Part shown: piece by piece, positions 26,367-35,967 of the stretch | Layout: every line of letters starts with the position of its first letter | Position numbering within the stretch: position 1 is the stretch's first letter | NCBI RefSeq assembly: GCF_000971135.1 | Contig: NZ_BBLW01000009.1 | Coordinates: forward strand, 1 to 64,000 | Direction of reading: 5' to 3' | Source of the DNA: Demequina phytophila | Lineage (GTDB): Bacteria; Actinomycetota; Actinomycetes; Actinomycetales; Demequinaceae | Length of the DNA: 64,000 nucleotides | Notes under the pieces: model-generated | Database searches by the model: none | The model's input: only the letters and a program-made list of their open reading frames with translations | What the model was told of the DNA's origin: nothing | Translations under genes and position numbers: made by a program

Positions 26367-28049
26367 ATGACCTTCAATCCCGACCTGCTCCCGCCGCCCG
26401 CCCTCGAACCCGGCACCCTGCGCCTGGTGCCGCTCGGCGGGCTCGGCGAGGTGGGCCGCAACATGCACGTCCTCGAGCTCGACGGACGCCTGCTCATCAT
26501 CGACTGCGGCGTCCTGTTCCCCGAGGACCACCAGCCCGGCGTGGACCTGATCCTGCCCGACTTCGGCTACATCGAGGACCGTCTCGACGACGTCGAGGCG
26601 ATCGTGCTCACGCACGGCCACGAGGACCACATCGGCGCCGTGCCGTACCTGCTGCGCATGCGCCGGGACATCCCGATCCTCGGCTCGCAGCTCACGCTCG
26701 CGTTCGTCGAGGCGAAGCTGCGCGAGCACCGCATCAACCCCGTGACCCTCGCGGTCAAGGAGGGTCAGCGCGAGAAGCTCGGCGTGTTCGACCTCGAGTT
26801 CCTCGCGGTCAACCACTCGATCCCGGACGCGCTCGCCGTGTTCGTGCGCACCTCCGCCGGCACCGTGCTCAACACCGGCGACTTCAAGATGGACCAGCTG
26901 CCCCTCGATGGTCGCATCACCGACCTGCGCGCGTTCGCCCGCTTCGGTGACGAGGGAGTCGACCTGTTCCAGGTCGACTCCACCAACGCCGAGGTCCCCG
27001 GCTTCACCACGGCCGAGGTCGAGATCGGCCCCGTGCTGGACCGCCTGTTCGCGCAGGCCACGGGTCGGATCGTGGTCGCGTCCTTCGCGAGCCACGTCCA
27101 CCGCGTCCAGCAGGTGATCGACGCCGCCGAGTCGCACAAGCGCAAGGTCGCCTTCGTGGGGCGCTCGATGGTGCGCAACATGGGCATCGCCGCGGACATG
27201 GGCTACCTGCGTGTGCCCGACGGCATCCTCGTCGACCCGAAGAAGGCCGACGACATGCCGGGCGAGCAGGTCGTCTACATGTCGACCGGCTCCCAGGGCG
27301 AGCCGATGGCGGCCCTGTCGCGCATGGCCACCGGCGACCACAAGGTCACGGTGGGCGAGGGGGACCTGGTGATCCTCGCATCGTCCCTCATCCCGGGCAA
27401 CGAGAACGCCGTCTTCCGCGTCATCAACGGCCTCATGCGCCTGGGCGCGACGGTGGTCCACCAGGGCAGCGCGCGCGTCCACGTGTCCGGCCACGCGAGC
27501 GCGGGCGAGCTGTTGTACTGCTACAACATCCTGCGCCCGAAGAACGTCATGCCGATCCACGGCGAGGTCCGCCACCTGCTGGCGAACGGTCACCTCGCGA
27601 TGCGCACCGGCATCCCGCACGACAACGTGATGTTCGCGGAGAACGGCACCGTCGTGGACCTCAAGGACGGCGTCGCCCGCGTGGTCGGCGCGGTCGAGGT
27701 GCACAACGTGTACGTCGACGGCTCGTCGATCGGCGAGATCACCGACGCCGAGCTCAAGGACCGTCGCATCCTCTCCGAGGAGGGCTTCGTGTCCGTGTTC
27801 GCCGTGGTCGACTCGACCAACGGCCGCGTGGTCTCCGGCCCCGAGGTGCACGCCCGCGGCCTCGCGGAGGACGACTCGGTGTTCGACGCGATCCTGCCCG
27901 ACATCAAGAAGGCCATCGAGGAGGCCGCCCGCGGCGGCTCCACCGACACCCACCAGCTGCAGCAGGTGGCGCGCCGCGTGCTCGGGCGCTTCGTGGGCAC
28001 CAAGCTGCGCCGGCGCCCCATGATCATCCCGGTGGTCGTCGAGGCCTGA
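26367..28049 (+). CDS. rnj: Ribonuclease J
   Basis: RNase J is a metallo-beta-lactamase/beta-CASP enzyme with endo- and 5'-3' exoribonuclease activity in mRNA decay and rRNA maturation. The 560 aa have the zinc motif THGHEDHIGAVPYLL, the NHSIPDA and GDFKMDQ segments of the lactamase core, and the beta-CASP block RIVVASFASHVHRVQQ. The dimerising C-terminal domain is present. The start is an ATG with GGAG at 26358, 10 bp after dapA. It is followed by the motif-based inverted repeat. Confidence 0.95.
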   Translation: MTFNPDLLPPPALEPGTLRLVPLGGLGEVGRNMHVLELDGRLLIIDCGVLFPEDHQPGVDLILPDFGYIEDRLDDVEAIVLTHGHEDHIGAVPYLLRMRRDIPILGSQLTLAFVEAKLREHRINPVTLAVKEGQREKLGVFDLEFLAVNHSIPDALAVFVRTSAGTVLNTGDFKMDQLPLDGRITDLRAFARFGDEGVDLFQVDSTNAEVPGFTTAEVEIGPVLDRLFAQATGRIVVASFASHVHRVQQVIDAAESHKRKVAFVGRSMVRNMGIAADMGYLRVPDGILVDPKKADDMPGEQVVYMSTGSQGEPMAALSRMATGDHKVTVGEGDLVILASSLIPGNENAVFRVINGLMRLGATVVHQGSARVHVSGHASAGELLYCYNILRPKNVMPIHGEVRHLLANGHLAMRTGIPHDNVMFAENGTVVDLKDGVARVVGAVEVHNVYVDGSSIGEITDAELKDRRILSEEGFVSVFAVVDSTNGRVVSGPEVHARGLAEDDSVFDAILPDIKKAIEEAARGGSTDTHQLQQVARRVLGRFVGTKLRRRPMIIPVVVEA

Positions 28050-28055
28050 CGGCCT

Positions 28056-28085
28056 CCCCGCATCGTCCCTCGGGACGATGCGGGG
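28056..28085. terminator. Perfect 14-bp hairpin made of two inverted GGGACGATGCG motifs
   Basis: CCCCGCATCGTCCC (28056-28069) and GGGACGATGCGGGG (28072-28085) pair perfectly with a 2-base spacer, 6 bp after the rnj stop. It is placed as a terminator but has no T-tract. It is built from two inverted copies of the dispersed 9-mer, in the way paired uptake sequences form terminators in Neisseria and Haemophilus. Confidence 0.75.
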
Positions 28086-28126
28086 GTCGGGCGGGGTGGC
28101 AACCTCGCCTTGTCGGCGGTGGGCGC

Positions 28127-28132
28127 TACCGT
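28127..28132 (+). promoter_or_regulatory. TACCGT -10-like element before ftsK
   Basis: TACCGT ends 8 nt before the ftsK ATG, without a ribosome-binding site. This is weaker evidence than at dapA or dapF. Confidence 0.35.
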
Positions 28133-28140
28133 GCTGTGCC

Positions 28141-30828
28141 ATGGCACAGACGCGACAGACCCGACCCGCGACGAAGGCTTCGCGCTCTTCGTCGTCGAGC
28201 TCGCGCGCCGCTCAAGAGAAGAAGCGCCCGCCGGCCGTGCTGCGCGGCGTCGCCGCGATCGGCCGCGGCACGGCGAACGCCGTCGGCTCCGGCGTGCGGG
28301 GCATCGGCCATGGCGCGCGTGACGTGCCTCCCGCGGTGCGCCGCGACGGCCAGGCGATCATCCTCATCATCCTCGCGATCCTCATCGCCGCACGCGAGTG
28401 GTTCCAGCTGACCAGCTGGGCCGGCACCGCGATCCACTTCGTCGCCGCCGGCCTGTTCGGCGTCCTCGCGTACGGTCTGCCGGTGATCCTCACCATCATC
28501 GCGGTGCGCCTCATGCGCGCGCCGCAGGAGGAGAACGCGAACCACCGCATCACGTTCGGCGCGCTCCTGCTCGCCATCACCGTGGACGGCATTATCCACA
28601 TCGCGCACGGTCGGCCCAGCCCGGCCGGCGGCGTCGAGGCGCTCCAGGACGCCGGCGGCATCCTGGGCTGGGCGATCGGCACGCCGCTCGCGGGCCTGGT
28701 GACCGCGCCCCTCGCGGTGGTGGTGCTGGTGCTGCTCGCGCTGCTGTCGGTCCTCATCGTCTTCGGGATCTCGCTGCGCGAGGCCGCCGCCTGGGTCGCC
28801 GAGGTCACGCACAAGGTGCGCCACGACGGCGCCGGGAGCGACGCCGCGGACCACGACGAGCTCGATCTGCCCGAGCACCGCACGCTCGAGCGCCCGGGCG
28901 AGGCCCAGCAGAAGAGGCCCCAGCACAAGCGGACGGGGAAGGCGAAGCGGCTCATCGAGCGCGCGCTGCACGGCGACCCGCCGGCGGAGGACACGCTCGA
29001 CTCGTACGAGGCTGATGAGGCGTTCGCGCACGCCGCGACCGTCGACCCGCGCGAGTTCGACGAGATCATCGACCCCGACGCGCACCGCCGCGCCGTGACC
29101 GAGCAGATCTCGCCGTACGCGGTTCCCGAGGAGGACCCGGCCCCGTGGGACGACGCCCCGTGGGACGAGCCGGCCGCCGCATCGTCCCCCGACGCGACCA
29201 CCCAGCTCATCGCGGTGCCCGGCGAGGAGGCCGCACCCGCGGCCCCTGCGACCACCCACCTCGTGCCGCCGGGGGAGCAGGGCGAGCTCGAGGACTCCCG
29301 CCCGTACGTGCTGCCGTCCCTCGAGCTGCTGGTCAAGGGCGCGCCGCACAAGGAGCGCTCCGCCGCGAACGACCGCGTCGTGGCCGCCCTCACCAACGTG
29401 CTCGAGCAGTTCGGCGTGGACGCGGAGGTCACCGGGTTCACGCGCGGCCCCACGGTGACGCGGTACGAGGTCGAGCTCGGCTCGGGCGTGAAGGTCGAGA
29501 AGATCACCCAGCTGAGCAAGAACATCGCCTACGCGGTGGCGAGCGCGGACGTGCGCATCCTGTCGCCCATCCCCGGCAAGTCGGCGATCGGCATCGAGAT
29601 CCCGAACGTGGACCGCGAGACGGTCGCGCTGGGCGACGTGCTGCGCTCGCCGGTCGCGGCGCGCAACGACCACCCGATGGCGATCGGCATCGGCAAGGAC
29701 GTCGAGGGCGGCTACGTGATGGCCAACCTCGCGAAGATGCCGCACCTCCTGGTCGCGGGTGCGACCGGCGCGGGAAAGTCGTCGTTCGTCAACTCGATGA
29801 TCACGTCGATCCTCATGCGCGCCACCCCGAACGAGGTGCGCATGGTGCTCGTCGACCCCAAGCGCGTCGAGCTCACCATCTACGAGGGCATCCCGCACCT
29901 CATCACGCCCATCATCACCGACCCCAAGAAGGCCGCGCAGGCCCTCGAGTGGGTGGTGAAGGAGATGGACATGCGCTACGACGACCTGGCGCTGTTCGGC
30001 TTCAAGCACATCGACGACTTCAACAAGGCCGTCCGCGCGGGCAAGGTCAAGCCGCTGCCCGGCTCCGAGCGGAAGATCAAGACGTACCCGTACCTGCTCG
30101 TGATCGTCGACGAGCTCGCGGACCTCATGATGGTCGCGCCGCGCGACGTCGACGAGTCGATCCAGCGCATCACGCAGCTCGCGCGCGCCGCCGGCATCCA
30201 CCTGGTGCTCGCGACCCAGCGCCCGTCGGTCGACATCATCACCGGCACCATCAAGGCCAACGTGCCCTCGCGCCTCGCGTTCGCGACCTCCTCGCTGGCG
30301 GACTCGCGCGTGGTGCTCGACATGCCGGGCGCGGAGAAGCTGATCGGCCAGGGTGACGCGCTGTTCCTGCCCATGGGCGAGTCCAAGCCCATGCGCGCCC
30401 AGGGATCCTGGGTGTCCGAGTCCGAGATCCACGCCGCCGTCGAGCACGCGAAGCGGCAGGCGGACCCCGAGTACCGTGAGGACGTCGTGGCGCCCGCCGC
30501 GGGCGCGGCCGGCGCCGTCGCCGAGGACATCGGCGACGACCTCGAGGACCTGCTCGCGGCGGCGGAGCTCGTCATCACCACGCAGCTCGGCTCGACGTCG
30601 ATGCTGCAGCGCAAGCTCAAGATGGGGTTCGCGAAGGCGGGCCGCCTCATGGACCTCCTGGAAACCCGCGAGATCGTGGGTCCGTCGCAGGGATCCAAGG
30701 CGCGTGACGTTTTGGTCACACCTGACGAGCTGGTGTCCACTCTTGCTGTCCTACGAGGGGATTCTGGCGCTACGGTGGGCACCACCAACACGCACCAGCC
30801 TGAGGACGGGGAATGGGTGGAGTCCTAG
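28141..30828 (+). CDS. ftsK: DNA translocase FtsK/SpoIIIE
   Basis: FtsK pumps the chromosome terminus through the division septum. The 895 aa comprise a Ser/Lys-rich N-tail and four membrane helices (about residues 75-215). An Asp/Pro/Ala-rich linker (about 225-385) contains one GCATCGTCC motif. The RecA-like motor follows, with Walker A GATGAGKSS (about 539-547) and LLVIVDELADLMM. The C-terminal winged-helix gamma domain (about 820-870) has TSMLQRKLKMGFAKAGRLMD, which reads KOPS. The start ATG is chosen over an upstream in-frame ATG that falls in the terminator. The 3' end overlaps the GGDEF/EAL gene by 16 bp. Confidence 0.95.
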   Translation: MAQTRQTRPATKASRSSSSSSRAAQEKKRPPAVLRGVAAIGRGTANAVGSGVRGIGHGARDVPPAVRRDGQAIILIILAILIAAREWFQLTSWAGTAIHFVAAGLFGVLAYGLPVILTIIAVRLMRAPQEENANHRITFGALLLAITVDGIIHIAHGRPSPAGGVEALQDAGGILGWAIGTPLAGLVTAPLAVVVLVLLALLSVLIVFGISLREAAAWVAEVTHKVRHDGAGSDAADHDELDLPEHRTLERPGEAQQKRPQHKRTGKAKRLIERALHGDPPAEDTLDSYEADEAFAHAATVDPREFDEIIDPDAHRRAVTEQISPYAVPEEDPAPWDDAPWDEPAAASSPDATTQLIAVPGEEAAPAAPATTHLVPPGEQGELEDSRPYVLPSLELLVKGAPHKERSAANDRVVAALTNVLEQFGVDAEVTGFTRGPTVTRYEVELGSGVKVEKITQLSKNIAYAVASADVRILSPIPGKSAIGIEIPNVDRETVALGDVLRSPVAARNDHPMAIGIGKDVEGGYVMANLAKMPHLLVAGATGAGKSSFVNSMITSILMRATPNEVRMVLVDPKRVELTIYEGIPHLITPIITDPKKAAQALEWVVKEMDMRYDDLALFGFKHIDDFNKAVRAGKVKPLPGSERKIKTYPYLLVIVDELADLMMVAPRDVDESIQRITQLARAAGIHLVLATQRPSVDIITGTIKANVPSRLAFATSSLADSRVVLDMPGAEKLIGQGDALFLPMGESKPMRAQGSWVSESEIHAAVEHAKRQADPEYREDVVAPAAGAAGAVAEDIGDDLEDLLAAAELVITTQLGSTSMLQRKLKMGFAKAGRLMDLLETREIVGPSQGSKARDVLVTPDELVSTLAVLRGDSGATVGTTNTHQPEDGEWVES

Positions 30829-33071
30829 ACCTCTTCGCGCAGCCGGCCTTCGTGGCCGTCGTCGGCGCGCTCCTCATCCTGCTCGCGCTGAGCGCGTTCT
30901 ACTTCTTCTGGCGGTCCGGCCGCGAGCGTGCAGCGCGCGATTCGGCGCTGGCGCAGGAGCGCGCGCTGCGCAGCCAGTTCGAGGCCGTGATGACGTCCTC
31001 GCGCGACGGGGTGGTCATCCTCACCCAGGCGGGCGAGGTCGCGCTCATGTCGGACACGGCCTGCACGATCCTGGGCCTGCGCCAGGCGGACGTGCTGGGG
31101 GTGCCGCTGTCGCGACTGCCCATCCGGTCGGTCGACGCCCACATGCGGCCCATGATGGCCACGGAGGCGTTCTCGCGGACCGAGGACGGCCGTCCGCGCG
31201 TGGTCGGCGTCCCCGGCCGGCGCGGCGTGGACGACATCCGCTGGCTGCACGTGCGGTCGCGACCGGTGGACGATGCCGCGGGCGGGCGTCCCCTCTCGAT
31301 CGTCACCGTGATGGACACCACCGGTCTGCGCGAGGCCGCGGAGGCCATCAGCCGCTCGGACGCGCAGTTCCGGCGCGCGATGGAGAACGCCCCCACCGGG
31401 ATGGCGCTGGTGGACCTCGAATGGCGCCTCATGGAGGTCAACCGCGCGTTCGCCGAGATGATGGGCTCGACGGTGGCGGCGCTGCGCGGCACCCCGTTCA
31501 GCGCGCTGTCGCACCCGCAGGACCTCCACGCCGAGCGCGACCAGATCCAGCGCCTCTACGACGGCCACCAGAACCACTTCGCGGTGGAGAAGCGCTACGT
31601 GAAGACGGACGGCAACGTCGTGTGGGCGGTGCTCGACGTGGGTCTCGTGCGCTACGCGGGCGGCGCGCCCGACCACTACGTGGTGCAGGTGCGCGACACC
31701 ACCGAGGTGCGCATGCGCTCCGAGCTCATGCAGCACCGCGCGATGCACGACCCCCTCACGGGCCTCGCGAACCGCAACCTCTTCCACGAGGTCCTCGACG
31801 ACCTGCTGGCGCAGCCCGATGCGGACTCCCGCGTGGGGGTGATCGCGGTCGACCTCGACGGCTTCAAGGGCCTCAACGACCGATTCGGCCACGCCATCGG
31901 CGACAACGCCCTGGTCCACGTGGCGGGCGTGCTGCGCGCCGCGACCGGGGGCCGCGGCACCGTGGCCCGTCTCGGCGGAGACGAGTTCGTGATCGCCGTC
32001 CAGGACACCGACTGCTCGAAGGCGCTGTTCGAGATCGCCGCGGCCATCCACGACGGCCTGCGCGCGCCGCTCGCCGTCAAGCGGCACCAGATCCAGCTCG
32101 CGGCGTCGCTCGGCATCGCGATGGCTGACGAGGACACGGTCGCCGGCGGCGGGGCGTCGCTGCTGAGCGCCGCCGACGCCGCGATGTACCGCGCGAAGGC
32201 CGCCGGCAAGAGCCGCACCGAGGTGTACGAGCCGTCGATGCGGATCGCCGACGACAACCAGTCCGCCCTCGCGGCGGAGCTCGCGCGTGCGATCGAGAAC
32301 GGCGACCTGGTGCTGCACTACCAGCCGATCCTCGAGCTCACGACGCGCACGGTGGTCGGGTACGAGGCCCTGGTCCGCTGGCAGCACCCCACGCGCGGGC
32401 TGCTGCTGCCGGCCGCGTTCCTGCCGCTGATCAGCGACCGTGGGCTCGCGGCCACGCTGGGCGCCGCGCTGGTCGAGCAGGCGGCACAGTTCCTCGAGCG
32501 ATCGCCGTCGGACACCGTGTGGGTGTCGCTCAACGTGTCCGCGGACCAGCTGGGCGACTCGTCGTTCGCGGACGGCGTGCTCGCCTCGATCGGACGCCAC
32601 CACCTCAGCCCGCAGCGCGTCGTGGTCGAGCTCACCGAGGCCTCCCTGGTCAACCCCAACACCCGCATCCGGCACGAGCTCACGGAGCTCCGCAACGCCG
32701 GCGTGCCGATCCTGCTCGACGACTTCGGCACCGGCGTGTCCCCGCTGTCGTACCTGCGCGACCTGCCGGTCTCGGGCGTCAAGCTCGACATGTCCTTCGT
32801 CGCAGGCATCCCCGAGGACCCCGCCGGAGCCCGGGTGTCCCGCGCGCTCGGCGCCCTCGCACGCGAGCTCGGGCTGGCGACCATCGCGGAGGGCATCGAG
32901 ACCGAGGCGCAGGCACAGTTCCTCGCGGACTGCGGGTGGCGCTACGGGCAGGGATGGCTGTTCGGCGTCGCGCAGCCTGCCGCGACCGCGCTGTCGCAGC
33001 ACCCGCACACCGGCACCAGCCTCATCGACCCGCGCCCCGCGGAACCGGACCCGGTCTACGGCGAGCGCTGA
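30813..33071 (+). CDS. Membrane PAS-PAS-GGDEF-EAL cyclic-di-GMP protein
   Basis: The 752-aa protein has one N-terminal helix (about residues 9-29) and two PAS domains (about 50-170 and 185-300). A GGDEF domain carries an intact RLGGDEF site (near 388). An EAL domain keeps the catalytic set: YEALVRW, NVSADQL, ELTEASL, DDFGTG, KLDMSFV, EGIET and GQGWLFG. Both synthesis and hydrolysis of c-di-GMP are therefore possible. The start is embedded in the last 16 bp of ftsK and is preceded by GAGGACGGGGA, so it is probably translated from the ftsK message. Confidence 0.93.
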   Translation: MGGVLDLFAQPAFVAVVGALLILLALSAFYFFWRSGRERAARDSALAQERALRSQFEAVMTSSRDGVVILTQAGEVALMSDTACTILGLRQADVLGVPLSRLPIRSVDAHMRPMMATEAFSRTEDGRPRVVGVPGRRGVDDIRWLHVRSRPVDDAAGGRPLSIVTVMDTTGLREAAEAISRSDAQFRRAMENAPTGMALVDLEWRLMEVNRAFAEMMGSTVAALRGTPFSALSHPQDLHAERDQIQRLYDGHQNHFAVEKRYVKTDGNVVWAVLDVGLVRYAGGAPDHYVVQVRDTTEVRMRSELMQHRAMHDPLTGLANRNLFHEVLDDLLAQPDADSRVGVIAVDLDGFKGLNDRFGHAIGDNALVHVAGVLRAATGGRGTVARLGGDEFVIAVQDTDCSKALFEIAAAIHDGLRAPLAVKRHQIQLAASLGIAMADEDTVAGGGASLLSAADAAMYRAKAAGKSRTEVYEPSMRIADDNQSALAAELARAIENGDLVLHYQPILELTTRTVVGYEALVRWQHPTRGLLLPAAFLPLISDRGLAATLGAALVEQAAQFLERSPSDTVWVSLNVSADQLGDSSFADGVLASIGRHHLSPQRVVVELTEASLVNPNTRIRHELTELRNAGVPILLDDFGTGVSPLSYLRDLPVSGVKLDMSFVAGIPEDPAGARVSRALGALARELGLATIAEGIETEAQAQFLADCGWRYGQGWLFGVAQPAATALSQHPHTGTSLIDPRPAEPDPVYGER

Positions 33072-33085
33072 CCGCGCATCCGTCC

Positions 33086-34426
33086 CTACGCGCCGTCCGT
33101 GCGCGGCACCGCGACCACGTGGTCCGCCAGCGACGTCACCGGCTCCCGGTGCATCGGCGCGTGAGCGCCCACCGCGTCGGTGACGGCCGCGAGGCGCGAG
33201 TCGACCTCCGCGCCTGAGAGCGTGCCCGCGCCGCCTCCGATGTCCGTGAGCACGTGCACGGCGTGCCCGCCGAGACGGTCGACGGTGGTGCCCGTCCACG
33301 CCGGCTTGACCTTCACCGTGCCGTCCGCGGCGACGGTGACCGTGGCCGAGAGCAGCACGCCGTTCTGGGTGGCGGCGACACAGCACTGCGTGCCCTGGTT
33401 CGACAGGAAGTTGCCCAACCCGAACGCCGTCCACATGCCATGGCCGGACGGCCCGCCGTCGAGGCGCTCGATGGGCTGCGGCACGTGCGCGTGGTGGCCG
33501 ATGTACAGGTCCACCTGGCCGGAGTCCGCGATCTTCTGCGCGATGGCGCGCTGCGCGTCCGTCGGGGCGGTCTGGTACTCGACGCAGCAGTGCACGGAGG
33601 CGAGCACCACGTCGGCGCCCTGCTTCCGGGCCTTGCGCGCGGCGTCGATGATCGGCTGCGGATCGGCGGCGTCCGCGTCGAACAGGCCCACCTGCCACGG
33701 TGCTGAGACGGGCATGCCGTTGGTGCCGTACGCGAAGCTCACGTGCGCCACGGTGACGGTGCGGTCGCCGGACGTCACCTCGTAGACCGCCGTGGTCGCC
33801 GCCTCCTTCTTGGTGCGCGCCGTCCCTGCCGCCTGGAGCCCGTTCGCGTCGAACGCGTCGAGCGTCGCCTCGACGCCGGCGGTGCCGCGGTCGACGCTGT
33901 GGTTCGAGGCCGTCGAGCATCCGTCCCACCCCACCTTCGCCAGGTCGCGCACGATCGCCTTCGGCGCGGAGAACAGCGGGTAGCCCGACGGCTCGACGCC
34001 CTCGGGGGAGACGGGGACCTCCATGTGGCACAGCGCGAGGTCCGCGCCCTCGATGTAGGGCCGCACGCCCGCCATGAGGGCGGCGAAGTCGTAGCCGTCC
34101 GCGGTGCGCGCGGAGTCGTTGACCGGCGTGTGCGGCAGCACGTCGCCCGCGGCGACCAGGGTGAACCGGACGGGCGCGGGGGCAGGAGTCACCGACGCGA
34201 CCGGCGCGGGGCCGGACGATGCGGTGGTCCCGGCCGGCGCATCGTCCCCCGAGGGCGCGGGGACGGTCGCGGCGGGCGTGGGTGCGGTCCGCGCCGCCGG
34301 CGGCTCGGCACCGCCGCGGGCGCCGCCCACTCCGAGAGCGATGCCCGCGAGCAGCGCGACGAGCGCGAGCCCGCCCACCCACGCGGCGGCGGCGAGCGGA
34401 CGGGTGCGACGGTTCCGAGGGGGCAT
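33086..34426 (-). CDS. CapA-family (PgsA-type) metallophosphatase-like protein
   Basis: The 446-aa protein has an N-terminal membrane anchor or signal (about residues 14-35) and a Pro/Ala/Thr linker. The CapA domain follows: AAGDVLPH, then CHMEVPVS, ASNHSVDRG and the late VDLYIGHHAHVPQPIE. This matches CapA/PgsA poly-gamma-glutamate synthesis proteins, a calcineurin-like fold facing outside. In organisms without the other cap genes the role is unclear; no capB or capC is nearby. The linker contains two inverted copies of the 9-mer, encoding GDDA and TASS. The start ATG follows GATACT by 6 nt. Confidence 0.87.
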   Translation of the reverse strand: MPPRNRRTRPLAAAAWVGGLALVALLAGIALGVGGARGGAEPPAARTAPTPAATVPAPSGDDAPAGTTASSGPAPVASVTPAPAPVRFTLVAAGDVLPHTPVNDSARTADGYDFAALMAGVRPYIEGADLALCHMEVPVSPEGVEPSGYPLFSAPKAIVRDLAKVGWDGCSTASNHSVDRGTAGVEATLDAFDANGLQAAGTARTKKEAATTAVYEVTSGDRTVTVAHVSFAYGTNGMPVSAPWQVGLFDADAADPQPIIDAARKARKQGADVVLASVHCCVEYQTAPTDAQRAIAQKIADSGQVDLYIGHHAHVPQPIERLDGGPSGHGMWTAFGLGNFLSNQGTQCCVAATQNGVLLSATVTVAADGTVKVKPAWTGTTVDRLGGHAVHVLTDIGGGAGTLSGAEVDSRLAAVTDAVGAHAPMHREPVTSLADHVVAVPRTDGA

Positions 34427-34432
34427 GCCTTC

Positions 34433-34438
34433 AGTATC
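34433..34438 (-). promoter_or_regulatory. GATACT -10 element before the CapA-like gene
   Basis: GATACT (minus strand) lies 6 nt before the ATG. It has a good -10 match and leaderless spacing. Confidence 0.45.
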
Positions 34439-34512
34439 CCGTCGCGCGCCAAGGACCCCGGAACGCCCGGCCGCGCACCCGCGCACCGCGCCCGCGCATT
34501 AAGGTGTGAGCC

Positions 34513-35082
34513 GTGACCTCCGCTGTTCCCAACGTGCTCACCATCGCGCGGCTCGTGATGGTGCCGGTGGTGCTTGTGCTGCTCGCCGCCGACGGCGGCG
34601 CGGAGGGGCCGATGCGCTGGTGGGCCTTCGCGCTGTTCGTCCTGGCGGCGGTCACGGACTTCTTCGACGGCTACCTCGCGCGCCGATGGGGTGTGGTGAG
34701 CCCGTTCGGCAAGCTCGCTGACCCCATCGCGGACAAGGCGCTCGTGCTCGGGGTGCTCGCGGTGCTGGTGATGGTCGATGGGATCCCGTGGTGGCCCGTC
34801 GCGATCATCGCGGTTCGCGAGCTGTGGGTCACGGTGGGGCGGCTCCTGGTCGCGGCCGGGACCGTCATCCCCGCCTCACCGGGCGGCAAGGTGAAGACCA
34901 TCGCCCAGCTCATCGCGATCGGGATGTACCTGGCTCCGGGCATGCCGGCGTGGGTCGACGACGCCGCCTGGTGGGTGCTGCTGCTCGCCACGGCGATCGC
35001 CGTGGTCACGGGCGTCGACTACACGGTCAAGATCCTGCGCGCGGCCCGAGGGCAGCGCGCCGGCGGTCATGCCGCTGCCTGA
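34513..35082 (+). CDS. pgsA: CDP-diacylglycerol-glycerol-3-phosphate 3-phosphatidyltransferase
   Basis: PgsA makes phosphatidylglycerol phosphate. The 189-aa membrane protein has the CDP-alcohol phosphotransferase signature D-G-x2-A-R-x8-G-x3-D-x3-D, seen as DGYLARRWGVVSPFGKLADPIADK. There are four to six helices. The GTG start follows AAGG at a suitable distance. The 3' end overlaps cinA by 14 bp, and the order pgsA-cinA-clgR-DUF3046-recA is conserved in Actinobacteria. Confidence 0.93.
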   Translation: MTSAVPNVLTIARLVMVPVVLVLLAADGGAEGPMRWWAFALFVLAAVTDFFDGYLARRWGVVSPFGKLADPIADKALVLGVLAVLVMVDGIPWWPVAIIAVRELWVTVGRLLVAAGTVIPASPGGKVKTIAQLIAIGMYLAPGMPAWVDDAAWWVLLLATAIAVVTGVDYTVKILRAARGQRAGGHAAA

Positions 35083-35551
35083 CCAGGTCCTCACGCGACT
35101 GCGCGAGCACGGGGCGACGGTCGCCACGGCGGAGTCGCTCACCGGGGGAGCGGTGTGCGCGGCCCTGGTGTCGGTGCCCGGCGCGTCGGCCGTGGTGCGC
35201 GGCGGCATCGTCGCCTACACCGCCCCCATGAAGGCGCGGCTGCTGGGCGTGGATCCCGATGTCATCGCCGCAGCCGGCCTCGTCTCCGCGCAGGTGGCCG
35301 AGGCGATGGCGCGCGGTGTGCGTGACGCGACGGGCGCGACCCTCGGCATCGCCACCACGGGTGCCGCCGGCCCCGAGCCCCACGACAACTCCCCTGCGGG
35401 CCGGGTGTACGTCGCGGTGTCGGGCCCCTCCGGGGAGGTCAGCAGGCGGCTCGACGTTCCCGGCGATCGCGCCGCGGTGCGCGCGGGTGCGGTGGACGCC
35501 GCCCTGGCCCTGGTCCTCGAGTCCCTTGCGGGCGATGTCACATTGATGTAA
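35069..35551 (+). CDS. cinA: CinA C-terminal domain protein (nicotinamide-nucleotide amidase, PncC type)
   Basis: The 160-aa stand-alone CinA/PncC domain deamidates NMN in NAD salvage. Motifs seen are [32 protein letters not shown] and [25 protein letters not shown]. The N-terminal molybdopterin-like COG1058 half of full-length CinA is absent, as usual for this gene in actinobacterial recA clusters. Its traditional link to competence is by operon with recA only. Confidence 0.92.
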   Translation: MPLPDQVLTRLREHGATVATAESLTGGAVCAALVSVPGASAVVRGGIVAYTAPMKARLLGVDPDVIAAAGLVSAQVAEAMARGVRDATGATLGIATTGAAGPEPHDNSPAGRVYVAVSGPSGEVSRRLDVPGDRAAVRAGAVDAALALVLESLAGDVTLM

Positions 35552-35642
35552 CCCCCACGCGACGGCGGCGGAACAAGGGTGCGGTAGTGTGCGTTGTGTC
35601 AGCATGGACAAGGGCCGCATGACAGTGATGAGGGGAGGCCGC

Positions 35643-35954
35643 ATGCCTGTGCTTCGCAACGAGATCGGCGAGGTTCTGCGCGACGCGCGCCTCACGCAGG
35701 GCAAGACCCTGCGCGACATCTCCTCCGGCGCCCGCGTCTCCCTCGGCTACCTGTCCGAGGTCGAGCGCGGTCAGAAGGAGGCCTCCTCGGAGCTCCTCGC
35801 CTCGATCTGCGAAGCCCTCGACATGCCCATGTCGACCATCCTGCGCGAGGTCTCCGACCGCTTCGAGGCCGCGGAGACGCTCGCTGGCGTGTCCGTGATG
35901 CCGTCGATCCCCGACACGGTTCCCGAGCTGCTCAGCTCGATGCGCTCCCGCTAG
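35643..35954 (+). CDS. clgR: XRE-family regulator ClgR
   Basis: The 103-aa protein has one helix-turn-helix (about residues 14-65) with the very conserved actinobacterial segment [31 protein letters not shown]. ClgR activates clp protease and, in some species, DNA-repair or psp genes. The ATG at 35643 has a GGGGAGG site; upstream in-frame ATGs do not fit the family N-terminus MPVLRNEIG. It keeps its standard place between cinA and recA. Confidence 0.9.
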   Translation: MPVLRNEIGEVLRDARLTQGKTLRDISSGARVSLGYLSEVERGQKEASSELLASICEALDMPMSTILREVSDRFEAAETLAGVSVMPSIPDTVPELLSSMRSR

Positions 35955-35967
35955 GCCCGCCAGGGAC

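Noticed and set aside
30825-34382. An open frame of 1185 codons on the minus strand over the GGDEF/EAL gene
   Set aside because: Arg/Ala/Gly-rich antisense shadow; part of it is an out-of-frame reading of the CapA-like gene.
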